From: Citrobacter koseri ATCC BAA-895
GTDB taxonomy: Bacteria; Pseudomonadota; Gammaproteobacteria; Enterobacterales; Enterobacteriaceae
Length of the DNA: 64,000 nucleotides
NCBI RefSeq assembly: GCF_000018045.1
Contig: NC_009792.1
Span: 3,782,001-3,846,000 of the forward strand
Reading direction: 5' to 3'
Each line of letters opens with the position of its first letter. Positions within the stretch are counted from its first letter, which is position 1. This document shows, one piece after another, positions 24,923-34,254 of this stretch. The notes beneath the pieces were generated by a model, which saw nothing but the letters and a program-made list of their open reading frames with translations, ran no database searches and was not told where the DNA came from. Position numbers and translations under genes: made by a program.

Positions 24923-27484
24923 ATGAGTACAATCGATAATCTCGACGCCCATACCCCCATGATGCAGCAGTATCTCAAGCTGAAAGCCCAGCACCCGGAG
25001 ATCCTGCTGTTTTACCGCATGGGCGATTTTTACGAACTGTTTTACGACGATGCACGCCGCGCCTCGCAATTACTCGATATTTCGCTGACCAAACGCGGCG
25101 CATCGGCGGGCGAACCGATTCCGATGGCGGGCATCCCGCATCACGCCGTCGAAAACTACCTTGCGAAGCTGGTCAATCAAGGGGAGTCCGTCGCAATCTG
25201 TGAACAGATTGGCGATCCGGCCACCAGCAAAGGCCCGGTTGAACGTAAGGTCGTGCGCATCGTTACGCCTGGCACTATCAGCGATGAAGCGCTGTTGCAG
25301 GAGCGCCAGGACAACCTGCTGGCCGCCATCTGGCAGGACAGCAAAGGCTATGGTTACGCCACGCTGGACATCAGCTCCGGGCGTTTTCGCTTAAGCGAAC
25401 CGGTTGACCGTGAAACGATGGCCGCAGAATTACAGCGCACTAACCCGGCAGAACTACTATATGCCGAAGATTTTGCCGAAATGGCGCTGATCGACGGCCG
25501 CCGTGGTTTACGCCGTCGCCCGCTGTGGGAATTTGAAATCGATACCGCTCGCCAGCAGCTAAACCTGCAATTTGGTACGCGGGACCTGATCGGCTTTGGC
25601 GTAGAGAACGCACCACGCGGACTGTGCGCCGCAGGCTGTCTGTTGCAGTACGTCAAAGACACCCAGCGCACTTCACTGCCGCACATTCGCTCCATTACGA
25701 TGGAACGCCAGCAGGACAGCATCATTATGGATGCCGCCACGCGCCGCAACCTGGAGATCACCCAGAACCTGGCGGGCGGCGTGGACAATACGCTGGCTTC
25801 GGTGCTCGACTGCACCGTCACGCCAATGGGCAGCCGTATGCTCAAACGCTGGCTGCATATGCCGGTGCGCGACACGAAAACCCTGATCGAACGTCAGCAG
25901 ACCATTGGCGCGTTGCAGGATGTGACCAGTGAATTGCAACCGGTACTGCGTCAGGTGGGCGACCTGGAGCGTATCCTCGCCCGTCTGGCCTTGCGTACCG
26001 CCCGACCACGCGATCTCGCCCGTATGCGTCACGCCTTCCAGCAGTTACCGGAACTGCGCGCACAGCTTGAAACCGTAACCAGCGCCCCCGTGCAGAACCT
26101 GCGCGAGAAAATGGGCGAGTTTACCGAACTGCGCGATCTGCTGGAACGCGCCATTATAGATGCGCCGCCGGTTCTGGTGCGCGACGGCGGCGTTATTGCG
26201 CCGGGCTACAACGAAGAACTGGACGAATGGCGCGCGCTGGCTGACGGGGCGACCGACTATCTCGATCGTCTGGAAATACGCGAGCGTGAACGTACCGGGC
26301 TGGATACGCTGAAAGTCGGCTTTAACGCCGTACACGGTTATTACATCCAGATCAGCCGTGGGCAAAGCCACCTGGCGCCCATTAACTACGTCCGCCGTCA
26401 GACGCTGAAAAACGCCGAGCGCTACATTATTCCCGAGCTGAAAGAGTACGAAGACAAAGTTCTGACCTCTAAAGGCAAAGCGCTGGCGCTGGAAAAACAG
26501 CTTTATGACGAGCTGTTCGATCTGCTGCTCCCTCACCTGGCAGAGCTGCAACAGAGCGCCAATGCGCTGGCTGAGCTGGACGTGCTGGTCAACCTGGCTG
26601 AACGCGCGTATACGCTGAATTATACCTGTCCGACTTTTAGCGATAAGCCCGGCATTCGTATTACCGAAGGTCGCCATCCGGTTGTCGAGCAGGTGCTGAA
26701 CGAGCCGTTTATCGCCAACCCGCTGAACCTTTCCCCGCAGCGCCGAATGTTGATTATCACCGGGCCGAACATGGGGGGTAAAAGCACCTATATGCGTCAG
26801 ACCGCGCTGATTGCGCTGCTGGCGTATATTGGCAGCTACGTGCCAGCGCAAAGCGTTGAGATTGGCCCGATTGACCGCATCTTTACCCGCGTAGGCGCGG
26901 CGGACGATCTGGCTTCCGGTCGTTCAACCTTCATGGTCGAGATGACCGAAACCGCCAATATTTTGCACAACGCGACCGAAAACAGTCTGGTTTTGATGGA
27001 CGAAATCGGGCGCGGCACATCAACCTATGACGGCCTGTCGCTGGCGTGGGCGTGTGCGGAAAATCTGGCGAATAAGATCAAAGCGTTGACGCTGTTCGCC
27101 ACCCACTACTTCGAACTGACGCAGTTGCCGGAGAAAATGGAAGGCGTCGCGAATGTGCATCTGGACGCGCTGGAGCACGGCGATACCATCGCCTTTATGC
27201 ACAGCGTGCAGGACGGGGCGGCAAGCAAGAGTTACGGTCTGGCGGTAGCTGCGCTGGCGGGCGTGCCGAAAGAGGTGATCAAACGCGCGCGGCAAAAGCT
27301 GCGCGAGCTGGAAAGCCTCTCGCCGAATGCCGCCGCGACCCAGGTGGATGGTACGCAGATGTCGCTGCTGTCGGTTGCGGAAGAGACCTCTCCTGCCGTT
27401 GAAGCGCTGGAGAACCTCGACCCTGACTCTCTGACGCCACGCCAGGCGCTGGAGTGGATCTACCGGTTGAAGAGTCTGGTGTAA
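24923..27484 (+). CDS. mutS: MutS, DNA mismatch recognition ATPase
   Basis: 853 aa, as in E. coli. The mismatch-wedge motif F36-Y37-E38 (MGDFYELF) is intact. Walker A GPNMGGKST begins at G614 and is followed by the MutS signature around LVLMDEIGRGTST. The C-terminal tetramerisation tail is complete. Initiates methyl-directed mismatch repair with MutL. The mutS neighbourhood is a known variable region among enterobacteria. Confidence 0.98.
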   Translation: MSTIDNLDAHTPMMQQYLKLKAQHPEILLFYRMGDFYELFYDDARRASQLLDISLTKRGASAGEPIPMAGIPHHAVENYLAKLVNQGESVAICEQIGDPATSKGPVERKVVRIVTPGTISDEALLQERQDNLLAAIWQDSKGYGYATLDISSGRFRLSEPVDRETMAAELQRTNPAELLYAEDFAEMALIDGRRGLRRRPLWEFEIDTARQQLNLQFGTRDLIGFGVENAPRGLCAAGCLLQYVKDTQRTSLPHIRSITMERQQDSIIMDAATRRNLEITQNLAGGVDNTLASVLDCTVTPMGSRMLKRWLHMPVRDTKTLIERQQTIGALQDVTSELQPVLRQVGDLERILARLALRTARPRDLARMRHAFQQLPELRAQLETVTSAPVQNLREKMGEFTELRDLLERAIIDAPPVLVRDGGVIAPGYNEELDEWRALADGATDYLDRLEIRERERTGLDTLKVGFNAVHGYYIQISRGQSHLAPINYVRRQTLKNAERYIIPELKEYEDKVLTSKGKALALEKQLYDELFDLLLPHLAELQQSANALAELDVLVNLAERAYTLNYTCPTFSDKPGIRITEGRHPVVEQVLNEPFIANPLNLSPQRRMLIITGPNMGGKSTYMRQTALIALLAYIGSYVPAQSVEIGPIDRIFTRVGAADDLASGRSTFMVEMTETANILHNATENSLVLMDEIGRGTSTYDGLSLAWACAENLANKIKALTLFATHYFELTQLPEKMEGVANVHLDALEHGDTIAFMHSVQDGAASKSYGLAVAALAGVPKEVIKRARQKLRELESLSPNAAATQVDGTQMSLLSVAEETSPAVEALENLDPDSLTPRQALEWIYRLKSLV

Positions 27485-27493
27485 ATCAGAAAC

Positions 27494-27573
27494 GCCCGGT
27501 GGCGCTACGCTTACCGGGCCTACAAGAAGCATCGCAATCCGTAGGCCGGATAAGGCGCCAGCCGCCATCCGGC
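27494..27573. repeat. REP pair between convergent mutS and ecdD
   Basis: CCCGGTGGCGCTACGCTTACCGGG and inverse TAGGCCGGATAAGGC..GCCATCCGGC, the latter followed on the plus strand by T6. The second unit with its T run may act as the mutS terminator. Confidence 0.85.
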
Positions 27574-27580
27574 TTTTTTA

Positions 27581-27817
27581 TTAACGCTTATCTTCCGCCA
27601 GCAGCGGTGGAATGCCCGGCACCATCGGCGCTTGATCAATATCTTTCTGCGTCATGCGAAACGCTTGCGGATAATGTTCACGGCTGGTACGGCGTAGCGG
27701 CTCGGTATCACGCCAGGTGTACAGACAATGCTGGCACTGATACACCGTCCAGATCCCTTTGACCGGAGAGGTCGCCATCAATTCAATATGTTCATCAGCA
27801 CAACGTGGACAAATCAT
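27581..27817 (-). CDS. ecdD: Hydroxyarylic acid decarboxylase, small subunit D
   Basis: 78 aa with two CxxC pairs (CPRC and CQHC) that make a zinc-ribbon-like fold, matching YclD/EcdD/BsdD subunits of non-oxidative hydroxyarylate decarboxylases. Its precise role in the enzyme is unclear. Last gene of ecdBCD, 10 nt after ecdC. Confidence 0.9.
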   Translation of the reverse strand: MICPRCADEHIELMATSPVKGIWTVYQCQHCLYTWRDTEPLRRTSREHYPQAFRMTQKDIDQAPMVPGIPPLLAEDKR

Positions 27818-27827
27818 CTGCTACTCC

Positions 27828-29255
27828 TTATTTACGGTTGGCCAGCATGGCAGTCAGCTTTTCAGCCCAGGCTTTGGTTTCCGGTAAATCACATACCGGC
27901 TGGCTGTAGTGGCCGCGATTATCCGGCGCAACCGGCGTTGTGGCGTCGATGATCAGTTTGTCAGTGATCCCCGCCGGGCTTGAGCCTGGGTCCAGTTCCA
28001 GCACCGACATGTTCGGCAGCTGCACCAGATCGCCTGCCGGGTTGACCTTCGACGACAGCGCCCACATCACCTGCGGCAGGTTGAACGGATCGACATCCTC
28101 ATCAACCATAATCACCATCTTCACATAGCCCAGACCGTGCGGCGTGGTCATTGCCCGCAGGCCGATCGCGCGGGCAAATCCGCCGTAGCGTTTTTTGGTC
28201 GAGATAATCGCCAGCAGACCGTGGGTATACATGGCGTTAACCGCCTGCACTTCCGGGAATTCCGCTTTCAACTGCTGATACAGCGGCACACAGGTCGCTG
28301 GCCCCATCAGGTAGTCGATTTCAGTCCACGGCATCCCCAGATAGAGTGATTCAAAAATCGGTTTAGTGCGATAAGACACTTTGTCGATGCGCACCACCGT
28401 CATATTGCGCCCACCAGAATAGTGGCCGGTAAACTCGCCAAACGGCCCTTCAATTTCACGCTTACGGCTTTCGATCACCCCTTCAAGGATCACTTCTGAA
28501 CCCCACGGCACATCAAAGCCGGTCAGCGGCGCGGTGGCGATCGGGTATGGGCTTTCGCGCAGCGCGCCCGCCATTTCATACTCAGACTGATCGTATTTCA
28601 GCGGCGTGGCGCCCATCAGAGTGATGATCGGATCGTTACCGAGCGTAATAGCAATCGGCAGATCTTCGCCACGCTCTTCCGCCTTATGCAGATGCAGCGC
28701 GATATCGTGCATTGGCACCGGTTGCAGGCCCAGCTTGCGCTTGCCTTTCACTTCCATCCGGTAGATACCCACATTCTGCTTGCCGAAGTGATCCGGGTCG
28801 AGCGGATCGCGGGAGACGACACAGGCTTTATCCAGATAGAAGCCGCCATCGCCATCGTTGAGGCGAAACAGCGGCAGAATATCAAACAGGTTGATCGCCT
28901 CGCCATCAACGGTGTTTTCCGCCCACGCCGGGTTGGCTCGGCGCTCGGGGGCGACGGGGAACGTGTCCCAGCGGCGGATAAATTCATCAATTTGCTTTTT
29001 TACTGGCGCATTAGGCGGCAAGCCTAAAGAGATGGCATGGTTCTGCCAGGAACCAATGGTGTTCATCGCCACGCGCGCATCCGTGAAGCCACGGATATTA
29101 TCGAACCACAGCGCAGGCGCGCCGTCGCCAATGCGCCCGGTTGCGTTAGCCGCAGCAGCCAGATCCGGCTCTGCATTCACTTCTTCACTGATTTTCAGCA
29201 GTTGCCCCTGCTCGTCGAGCGCCTGCAAAAAGCTGCGTAAGTCATCAAATGCCAT
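27828..29255 (-). CDS. ecdC: UbiD-family hydroxyarylic acid decarboxylase, subunit C
   Basis: 475-aa prenylated-FMN-dependent decarboxylase (YclC/EcdC/VdcC group) removing CO2 from 4-hydroxybenzoate- or vanillate-type acids. Segments typical of UbiD include FGEFTGHYSGGRNMTVVRI, PWGSEVILEG and ELDPGSSPAGITDK. Its stop overlaps nothing downstream; its start shares one base with the ecdB stop. The cofactor would be made by the UbiX-like partner EcdB. True substrate is not predictable from sequence. Confidence 0.92.
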   Translation of the reverse strand: MAFDDLRSFLQALDEQGQLLKISEEVNAEPDLAAAANATGRIGDGAPALWFDNIRGFTDARVAMNTIGSWQNHAISLGLPPNAPVKKQIDEFIRRWDTFPVAPERRANPAWAENTVDGEAINLFDILPLFRLNDGDGGFYLDKACVVSRDPLDPDHFGKQNVGIYRMEVKGKRKLGLQPVPMHDIALHLHKAEERGEDLPIAITLGNDPIITLMGATPLKYDQSEYEMAGALRESPYPIATAPLTGFDVPWGSEVILEGVIESRKREIEGPFGEFTGHYSGGRNMTVVRIDKVSYRTKPIFESLYLGMPWTEIDYLMGPATCVPLYQQLKAEFPEVQAVNAMYTHGLLAIISTKKRYGGFARAIGLRAMTTPHGLGYVKMVIMVDEDVDPFNLPQVMWALSSKVNPAGDLVQLPNMSVLELDPGSSPAGITDKLIIDATTPVAPDNRGHYSQPVCDLPETKAWAEKLTAMLANRK

Positions 29256-29848
29256 TATTCATTCTCCTGTGAAAAATTCTGCGCCTGCTGCAACCCCTGC
29301 CAGCGCCGGGCACGCGGATGCTCCAGACCAAACTGATCCAGCACACGCGCCACAATATGCTGCGTAATATCATCAATAGTTTGCGGATGGTTGTAGAAAG
29401 CAGGCATGGGCGGCACCATCGCGACCCCCATGCGGGAAAGGGCGAGCATGTTTTCCAGATGGATCGTGCTGAGCGGCATTTCACGCGGCACCAGCACCAG
29501 TTTGCGCCCTTCTTTCAGCACCACATCGGCGGCACGGCCAACTAACCCCTCGGCATATCCTGCGCGAATCCCCGCCAGCGTTTTCATACTGCAAGGCATA
29601 ATGATCATGCCGTCGGTGCGAAATGAGCCGGAAGAGATCGTCGCCGCCTGATCCGCCGGGTTATGGCAGTAATCAGCCAGTCCGGCAACATCTCGCGCAC
29701 TGTAAGGCGTTTCCAGCTCAATGGTCGTTTTGGCCCACTTAGACATTACCAGGTGTGTTTCTACTGTCGGCATTTGCCGCAGCGCCTGTAGCAGCGCAAT
29801 GCCTAGCGGCGCCCCCGTTGCGCCGGTCATCCCCACAATCAGTCTCAT
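29255..29848 (-). CDS. ecdB: UbiX-like flavin prenyltransferase, subunit B
   Basis: 197-aa protein of the UbiX/Pad1 family that makes prenylated FMN for EcdC. The N-terminal GMTGATGAPLGIALL flavin motif and the IIMPCSMKTLAGIRAGY segment are conserved. GGAG precedes the start. First gene of ecdBCD, with a HosA-type operator just upstream. Confidence 0.92.
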   Translation of the reverse strand: MRLIVGMTGATGAPLGIALLQALRQMPTVETHLVMSKWAKTTIELETPYSARDVAGLADYCHNPADQAATISSGSFRTDGMIIMPCSMKTLAGIRAGYAEGLVGRAADVVLKEGRKLVLVPREMPLSTIHLENMLALSRMGVAMVPPMPAFYNHPQTIDDITQHIVARVLDQFGLEHPRARRWQGLQQAQNFSQENE

Positions 29849-29863
29849 CCATCACTCCATTTT

Positions 29864-29877
29864 GTTCGTATACGAAC
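29864..29877. promoter_or_regulatory. HosA-type operator upstream of ecdB
   Basis: GTTCGTATACGAAC is a perfect 14-bp palindrome 16 bp before the ecdB start, between the divergent ecdBCD and hosA genes. A palindrome of this kind is what a MarR-family dimer recognises, and HosA is reported to bind this region and release on 4-hydroxybenzoate. The sequence just upstream on the minus strand (TTTTATCTAA) could be the ecd -10 region. Confidence 0.7.
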
Positions 29878-30015
29878 GTTTTAGATAAAATACGCTACCC
29901 GGAATACCTGGACAAGCTTCATTCCCCATAGCCGCACGGAGAGCTAAAAGATTGAGCATTATAAAAATTGCTACAACCCGTTATGATAGCAACAGATATT
30001 TTGCCAGGAGCGCAC

Positions 30016-30420
30016 ATGGAGTTACGAAACACAGCGTTTCATCTGTTACGTCAGCTTTTTCAACAGCATACGGCCCGCTGGCAGCACGAATTACCGGAAC
30101 TGACCAAGCCACAGTATGCGGTAATGCGCGCTATTGCTGAGCATCCAGGCATTGAGCAGATTGCCCTAATGGAGGCGGCGGTCAGTACAAAAGCGACGCT
30201 GGCGGAGATGCTAAGCCGAATGGAAAGCCGGGGACTGGTGACGCGGGAAAGCGATCCACAAGATAAACGCCGCCGCTTTGTTTATCTTACCGGCGAAGGA
30301 GAAACGCTGCTGACCGGCGCCATGCCGTTGGGGGATCGTGTGGATGATGAATTTTTAGGGCGCCTGAGCGACGATGAGCGTGAGCAGTTCACGCAGCTGG
30401 TGCGCAAGATGATGGGGTAA
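30016..30420 (+). CDS. hosA: HosA, MarR/SlyA-family regulator of ecdBCD
   Basis: 134-aa winged-helix regulator, matching HosA of pathogenic E. coli. The wing region DPQDKRRRFVYLT and recognition helix VSTKATLAEMLSRMES are typical of MarR proteins. ATG 30016 follows AGGAG by five bases; a longer frame from 29968 is not supported. It is divergent from ecdBCD, which HosA represses; 4-hydroxybenzoate relieves binding in characterised homologues. Confidence 0.92.
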   Translation: MELRNTAFHLLRQLFQQHTARWQHELPELTKPQYAVMRAIAEHPGIEQIALMEAAVSTKATLAEMLSRMESRGLVTRESDPQDKRRRFVYLTGEGETLLTGAMPLGDRVDDEFLGRLSDDEREQFTQLVRKMMG

Positions 30421-30424
30421 AGTC

Positions 30425-30491
30425 AGCCCGATAAGCAAAGCGCCATCGGGCAATAAGTACCAGATGGCGGCTACGCCTTATCTGGCCTACG
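30425..30491. repeat. REP pair between hosA and rpoS
   Basis: CCCGATAAGC..GCCATCGGGC and AGATGGCGGCTACGCCTTATCT, two non-identical REP units in the convergent gap before the bidirectional terminator. Confidence 0.75.
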
Positions 30492-30508
30492 AACTGACGG
30501 CCAAAGAA

Positions 30509-30540
30509 AAAGGCCAGTCTCACGACTGGCCTTTTTTTGA
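30509..30540. terminator. Bidirectional intrinsic terminator between hosA and rpoS
   Basis: Nine-base-pair stem AGGCCAGTC (30511-30519) / GACTGGCCT (30524-30532) with loop TCAC. It is followed by T7 on the plus strand and by a T5-C-T3 run on the minus strand, so it can end both hosA and rpoS transcripts. Confidence 0.9.
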
Positions 30541-30551
30541 CGAATAATCAC

Positions 30552-31544
30552 TTACTCACGGAACAGCGCTTCGATATTCAGCCCCTGAGTCTGCAAAATT
30601 TCGCGCAGACGACGCAGGCCTTCAACCTGAATCTGACGAACACGTTCACGGGTGAGACCAATTTCACGCCCCACATCTTCCAGTGTCGCCGCTTCATACC
30701 CCAGCAGACCGAAACGACGTGCCAGCACTTCACGCTGTTTGGCGTTCAGTTCGAACAGCCATTTGACGATACTCTGTTTCATATCATCATCTTGCGTGGT
30801 GTCTTCCGGGCCGTTCTCTTTTTCATCGGCCAGGATATCCAGCAACGCTTTTTCGGAATCACCACCCAACGGGGTGTCTACCGAGGTTATGCGCTCGTTG
30901 AGACGAAGCATACGGCTGACGTCATCAACCGGTTTATCCAGTTGCTCTGCTATCTCTTCCGCGCTCGGTTCGTGGTCCAGTTTATGCGACAACTCTCGTG
31001 CGGTACGCAGATAGACGTTCAGCTCTTTAACAATGTGAATCGGCAGTCGAATCGTACGGGTTTGGTTCATAATGGCCCGTTCGATCGTCTGGCGAATCCA
31101 CCAGGTAGCGTATGTTGAGAAACGGAACCCACGTTCAGGGTCAAACTTCTCGACGGCACGGATAAGCCCCAGATTGCCCTCTTCAATCAGGTCCAGCAAC
31201 GCCAGTCCACGATTGCCATAACGGCGGGCAATTTTTACCACCAGACGCAAGTTACTCTCAATCATGCGACGGCGAGAGGCAACATCTCCACGCAGTGCGC
31301 GACGCGCAAAATAAACTTCTTCTTCGGCCGTTAACAGTGGCGAATAACCAATCTCACCAAGGTAAAGCTGAGTCGCGTCCAACACACGCTGTGTGGCCCC
31401 TTGCGATAACAGCTCCTCTTCAGCCAGGTCGTTATCACTGGGTTCCTCTTCACTCAAGGCTTTTTCGTCAAAAGCCTCTACTCCGTTCTCATCAAATTCC
31501 GCGTCTTCATTTAAATCATGAACTTTCAGCGTATTCTGACTCAT
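30552..31544 (-). CDS. rpoS: RpoS, stationary-phase sigma factor
   Basis: 330 aa, identical in length to E. coli sigma-S. Region 2 ([20 protein letters not shown]) and the region 4 helix-turn-helix ([19 protein letters not shown]) are intact; no truncation or premature stop of the kind common in laboratory strains. GGAG precedes the ATG. The long leader begins inside nlpD (see promoter at 32110), where sRNA control by DsrA, RprA and ArcZ is known in E. coli. Confidence 0.98.
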
Positions 31545-31606
31545 AAGGTGGCTCCTACCCGTGATCCCTGGACGGAACTAGCAAGTGCAAGCCTGGTTCC
31601 GCCGAA

Positions 31607-32734
31607 TTATCGCTGCGGTAAATAGCGCAGCGGGTTTACGGATTTCCCCTTGTAACGAATTTCAAAATGCAAGCGTGTAGAACTGGTTCCGGTGCTACCC
31701 ATGGTAGCGATTTTTTGCCCCGCCTTAACTTCTTGTTGTTCCCGGACCAGCATCGTATCGTTATGGGCGTAGGCACTCAGGTAATCATCGTTGTGTTTGA
31801 TGATAATAAGATTACCGTAACCGCGCAGCGCGTTACCGGCATATACGACGCGTCCATCTGCGGTCGCGACAATAGCCTGTCCTTTACTGCCTGCAATGTC
31901 GATCCCTTTGTTGCCACCTTCGGTAGCCGCGAAGTTTTCGATCACTTTGCCTTCAGTCGGCCAGCGCCATGTGGAGATTGGCGAACTGGTTGACGTACTG
32001 CTTGCAGTCGGTTCGGTTGTGCTCGCTGTTGGTGCCGTTACAGGCGCTGTGACCACGGTCCCAGCAGGCTTGTTGTTCGGCAACATTTTATTAGCACTTT
32101 GTTCACCTGAATCCTCAGAATACGTAATTGTCGGTTTCGACGCAACTACAACGGTGGAATTTTGTGCAGGTTTGGTCACAACTCCTTGCTCTACTGCATC
32201 CGCCTGCGTAATCGCGTTGCCGCCGGTAATTGGCGTGCCTGAGGCATTGCCGACCTGGAGCGTTTGCCCCACATTCAGGCCGTATGGGGCTGGAACGTTG
32301 TTACGCTGAGCAAGGTCGCGGAAATCGTTCCCGGTGATCCAGGCGATATAGAAAAGCGTGTCGCCTTTTTTAACGGTGTATGTGCTGCCGCCGGTGTAGC
32401 TGCCTTTCGGAATGTTCCCATACTGGCGGTTGTACACGATACGGCCATTTTCCATTTGCACAGGCTGCTCAGCGACCGGCTGGATCTGCCGGGACTGGGC
32501 AACCGGTTGAACAGGCTGCACGGGCTGAATCTGCGGCGTTTGTTGCGCCGTTGTCCCCATTTTGGGCGGCGGCGTGATCAGCATCCCGGAGCTGGTGCTC
32601 GACGGGGCATTACCATTAACTGAGCTTACCGGCGCAGGAGGATTCGAAGAATTGGAACAACCTGCCAGCCATAGCGAAACCAGCGACAATGCCGCAATGC
32701 GGCTAACGGTGAATTTTGGGCTTCCCGCGCTCAT
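31607..32734 (-). CDS. nlpD: NlpD, LytM-domain lipoprotein activator of AmiC
   Basis: 375-aa outer-membrane lipoprotein that activates amidase AmiC at the septum. Lipobox LAGC with lipidated Cys26; a Pro/Gln-rich linker (IQPVQPVQPV); a LysM peptidoglycan-binding domain around residues 117-162; a second Ser/Thr-rich linker; and a C-terminal LytM domain with degenerate zinc residues (GNKGIDIAG in place of the active H..D motif), as expected for a regulatory, non-catalytic member. The rpoS promoter lies within it. Confidence 0.96.
   Translation of the reverse strand: MSAGSPKFTVSRIAALSLVSLWLAGCSNSSNPPAPVSSVNGNAPSSTSSGMLITPPPKMGTTAQQTPQIQPVQPVQPVAQSRQIQPVAEQPVQMENGRIVYNRQYGNIPKGSYTGGSTYTVKKGDTLFYIAWITGNDFRDLAQRNNVPAPYGLNVGQTLQVGNASGTPITGGNAITQADAVEQGVVTKPAQNSTVVVASKPTITYSEDSGEQSANKMLPNNKPAGTVVTAPVTAPTASTTEPTASSTSTSSPISTWRWPTEGKVIENFAATEGGNKGIDIAGSKGQAIVATADGRVVYAGNALRGYGNLIIIKHNDDYLSAYAHNDTMLVREQQEVKAGQKIATMGSTGTSSTRLHFEIRYKGKSVNPLRYLPQR
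32110..32150 (-). promoter_or_regulatory. Main rpoS promoter inside nlpD
   Basis: A TATTCT -10 hexamer on the minus strand (32122-32117) predicts a start near 32110, giving a 5' leader of about 566 nt to the rpoS ATG. This matches the 567-nt leader known for rpoSp in E. coli. The -35 element is not obvious, as in E. coli. Confidence 0.65.
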
Positions 32735-32872
32735 TTATCCCCCAGGAAAAATTTGGTTAACAACCAGTGACGTAATAACTGTGCAAGGCATCGGCCTGGA
32801 CGCTGGAAACGTCCCCACAATACGCTTACCCTTTATAAAATAACCAGGAAAAATCCGGGTATTAAAGGATGC

Positions 32873-33499
32873 TTAAGCGAGTTCGCCTTTCACTAAAGGC
32901 ACAAAGCGGACGGCCTCCACGGTATCGATAATAAATTCGCCTCCCCGGCGACGCACCCGTTTCAAGAACTGATGCTCCTCACCCACGGGTAAAACGAGAA
33001 TCCCGCCTTCATCCAGTTGCGTCATTAACGCCGTCGGAATTTCCGGCGGAGCTGCCGTCACGATGATGGCGTCAAACGGGGCACGAGCCTGCCAACCTTG
33101 CCATCCATCGCCATGACGAGTTGAAACATTGTGTAAATCAAGCTGTTTCAGGCGACGACGCGCCTGCCATTGCAGCCCTTTAATGCGCTCCACCGAGCAC
33201 ACATGCTGTACCAGATGCGCGAGAATCGCCGTCTGATACCCGGAGCCAGTGCCGATCTCCAGCACTCTGGATTGCGGCGTCAGCTCAAGCAATTCTGTCA
33301 TTCGCGCCACCATATAGGGCTGCGAAATGGTCTGCCCCTGGCCAATCGGCAAAGCGATATTGTCCCAGGCTTTATGTTCAAACGCTTCATCAATAAACTT
33401 TTCACGCGGGACGGCGGCAAGCGCATCCAGCACTTGCTCATCTTTGATGCCCTGAGCGCGCAATTGTTCAAGAAGAGTGTGTACGCGTCTGCTTACCAT
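32873..33499 (-). CDS. pcm: Pcm, protein L-isoaspartate O-methyltransferase
   Basis: 208-aa SAM-dependent repair enzyme that methylates isoaspartyl residues. The SAM motif VLEIGTGSGYQTAIL and the TAAPPEIP segment are conserved. Start lies 7 nt inside the surE 3' end, so the two are coupled. A 138-bp gap separates it from nlpD. Confidence 0.97.
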   Translation of the reverse strand: MVSRRVHTLLEQLRAQGIKDEQVLDALAAVPREKFIDEAFEHKAWDNIALPIGQGQTISQPYMVARMTELLELTPQSRVLEIGTGSGYQTAILAHLVQHVCSVERIKGLQWQARRRLKQLDLHNVSTRHGDGWQGWQARAPFDAIIVTAAPPEIPTALMTQLDEGGILVLPVGEEHQFLKRVRRRGGEFIIDTVEAVRFVPLVKGELA

Positions 33500-34254
33500 T
33501 GCGCGTCAACTCCCACGCTGTCTAACCAGTCCGAAACCACATCATGCGCGCTATACGCCGTTAAATCCACATGCAGCGGGGTAACGGAGACATAGCCCTC
33601 ATCCACCGCTGCAAAATCGGTGTCCGGCCCGGCGTCGCATTTGCCGCCCGGCGGGCCGATCCAGTACAGCGTGTTGCCGCGCGGGTCCTGCTGTGGAATA
33701 ACCTGATCGGCCGGATGGCGGCTGCCGCAGCGGGTTACGCGAATGCCTTTGATTTGATCCAGCGGCAGATCCGGGACATTGATATTCAGAATGCGTCCGG
33801 TACGCAGCGGCTCCCGACGTAATGCACGCAAAATAGAGCAGGTTACCGCTGCCGCCGTCTCATAGTGCTGATGGCCGTCAAGCGATACCGCCAGCGCGGG
33901 AAAACCCAGGTGACGGCCCTCCATCGCTGCGGCGACGGTCCCGGAATAGATGACATCATCGCCCAGATTGGGGCCCGCGTTAATGCCTGAAACCACAATA
34001 TCCGGGCGCGGACGCATCAGCGCGTTCACGCCCAGGTAGACGCAGTCGGTCGGTGTGCCCATCTGCACGGCGATATCGCCGTTATCAAAGGTAAAGGTAC
34101 GAAGCGAGGATTCCAGCGTCAGCGAGTTTGACGCGCCACTGCGGTTACGATCCGGGGCGACGACCTGTACGTCAGCAAACTCACGCAGCGCTTTCGCCAG
34201 CGTTTGTATACCGGGCGCGTGGACCCCATCATCGTTACTCAGCAATATGCGCAT
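33493..34254 (-). CDS. surE: SurE, 5'/3'-nucleotidase and exopolyphosphatase
   Basis: 253-aa metal-dependent phosphatase. The N-terminal RILLSNDDGVHAPGI holds the paired Asp metal ligands; NRSGASNSLT and VSGINAGPNLGDD are also conserved. ATG 34254 gives the family length; an in-frame ATG at 34260 adds two residues. It overlaps truD by 20 nt and pcm by 7 nt. Confidence 0.96.
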   Translation of the reverse strand: MRILLSNDDGVHAPGIQTLAKALREFADVQVVAPDRNRSGASNSLTLESSLRTFTFDNGDIAVQMGTPTDCVYLGVNALMRPRPDIVVSGINAGPNLGDDVIYSGTVAAAMEGRHLGFPALAVSLDGHQHYETAAAVTCSILRALRREPLRTGRILNINVPDLPLDQIKGIRVTRCGSRHPADQVIPQQDPRGNTLYWIGPPGGKCDAGPDTDFAAVDEGYVSVTPLHVDLTAYSAHDVVSDWLDSVGVDAQW

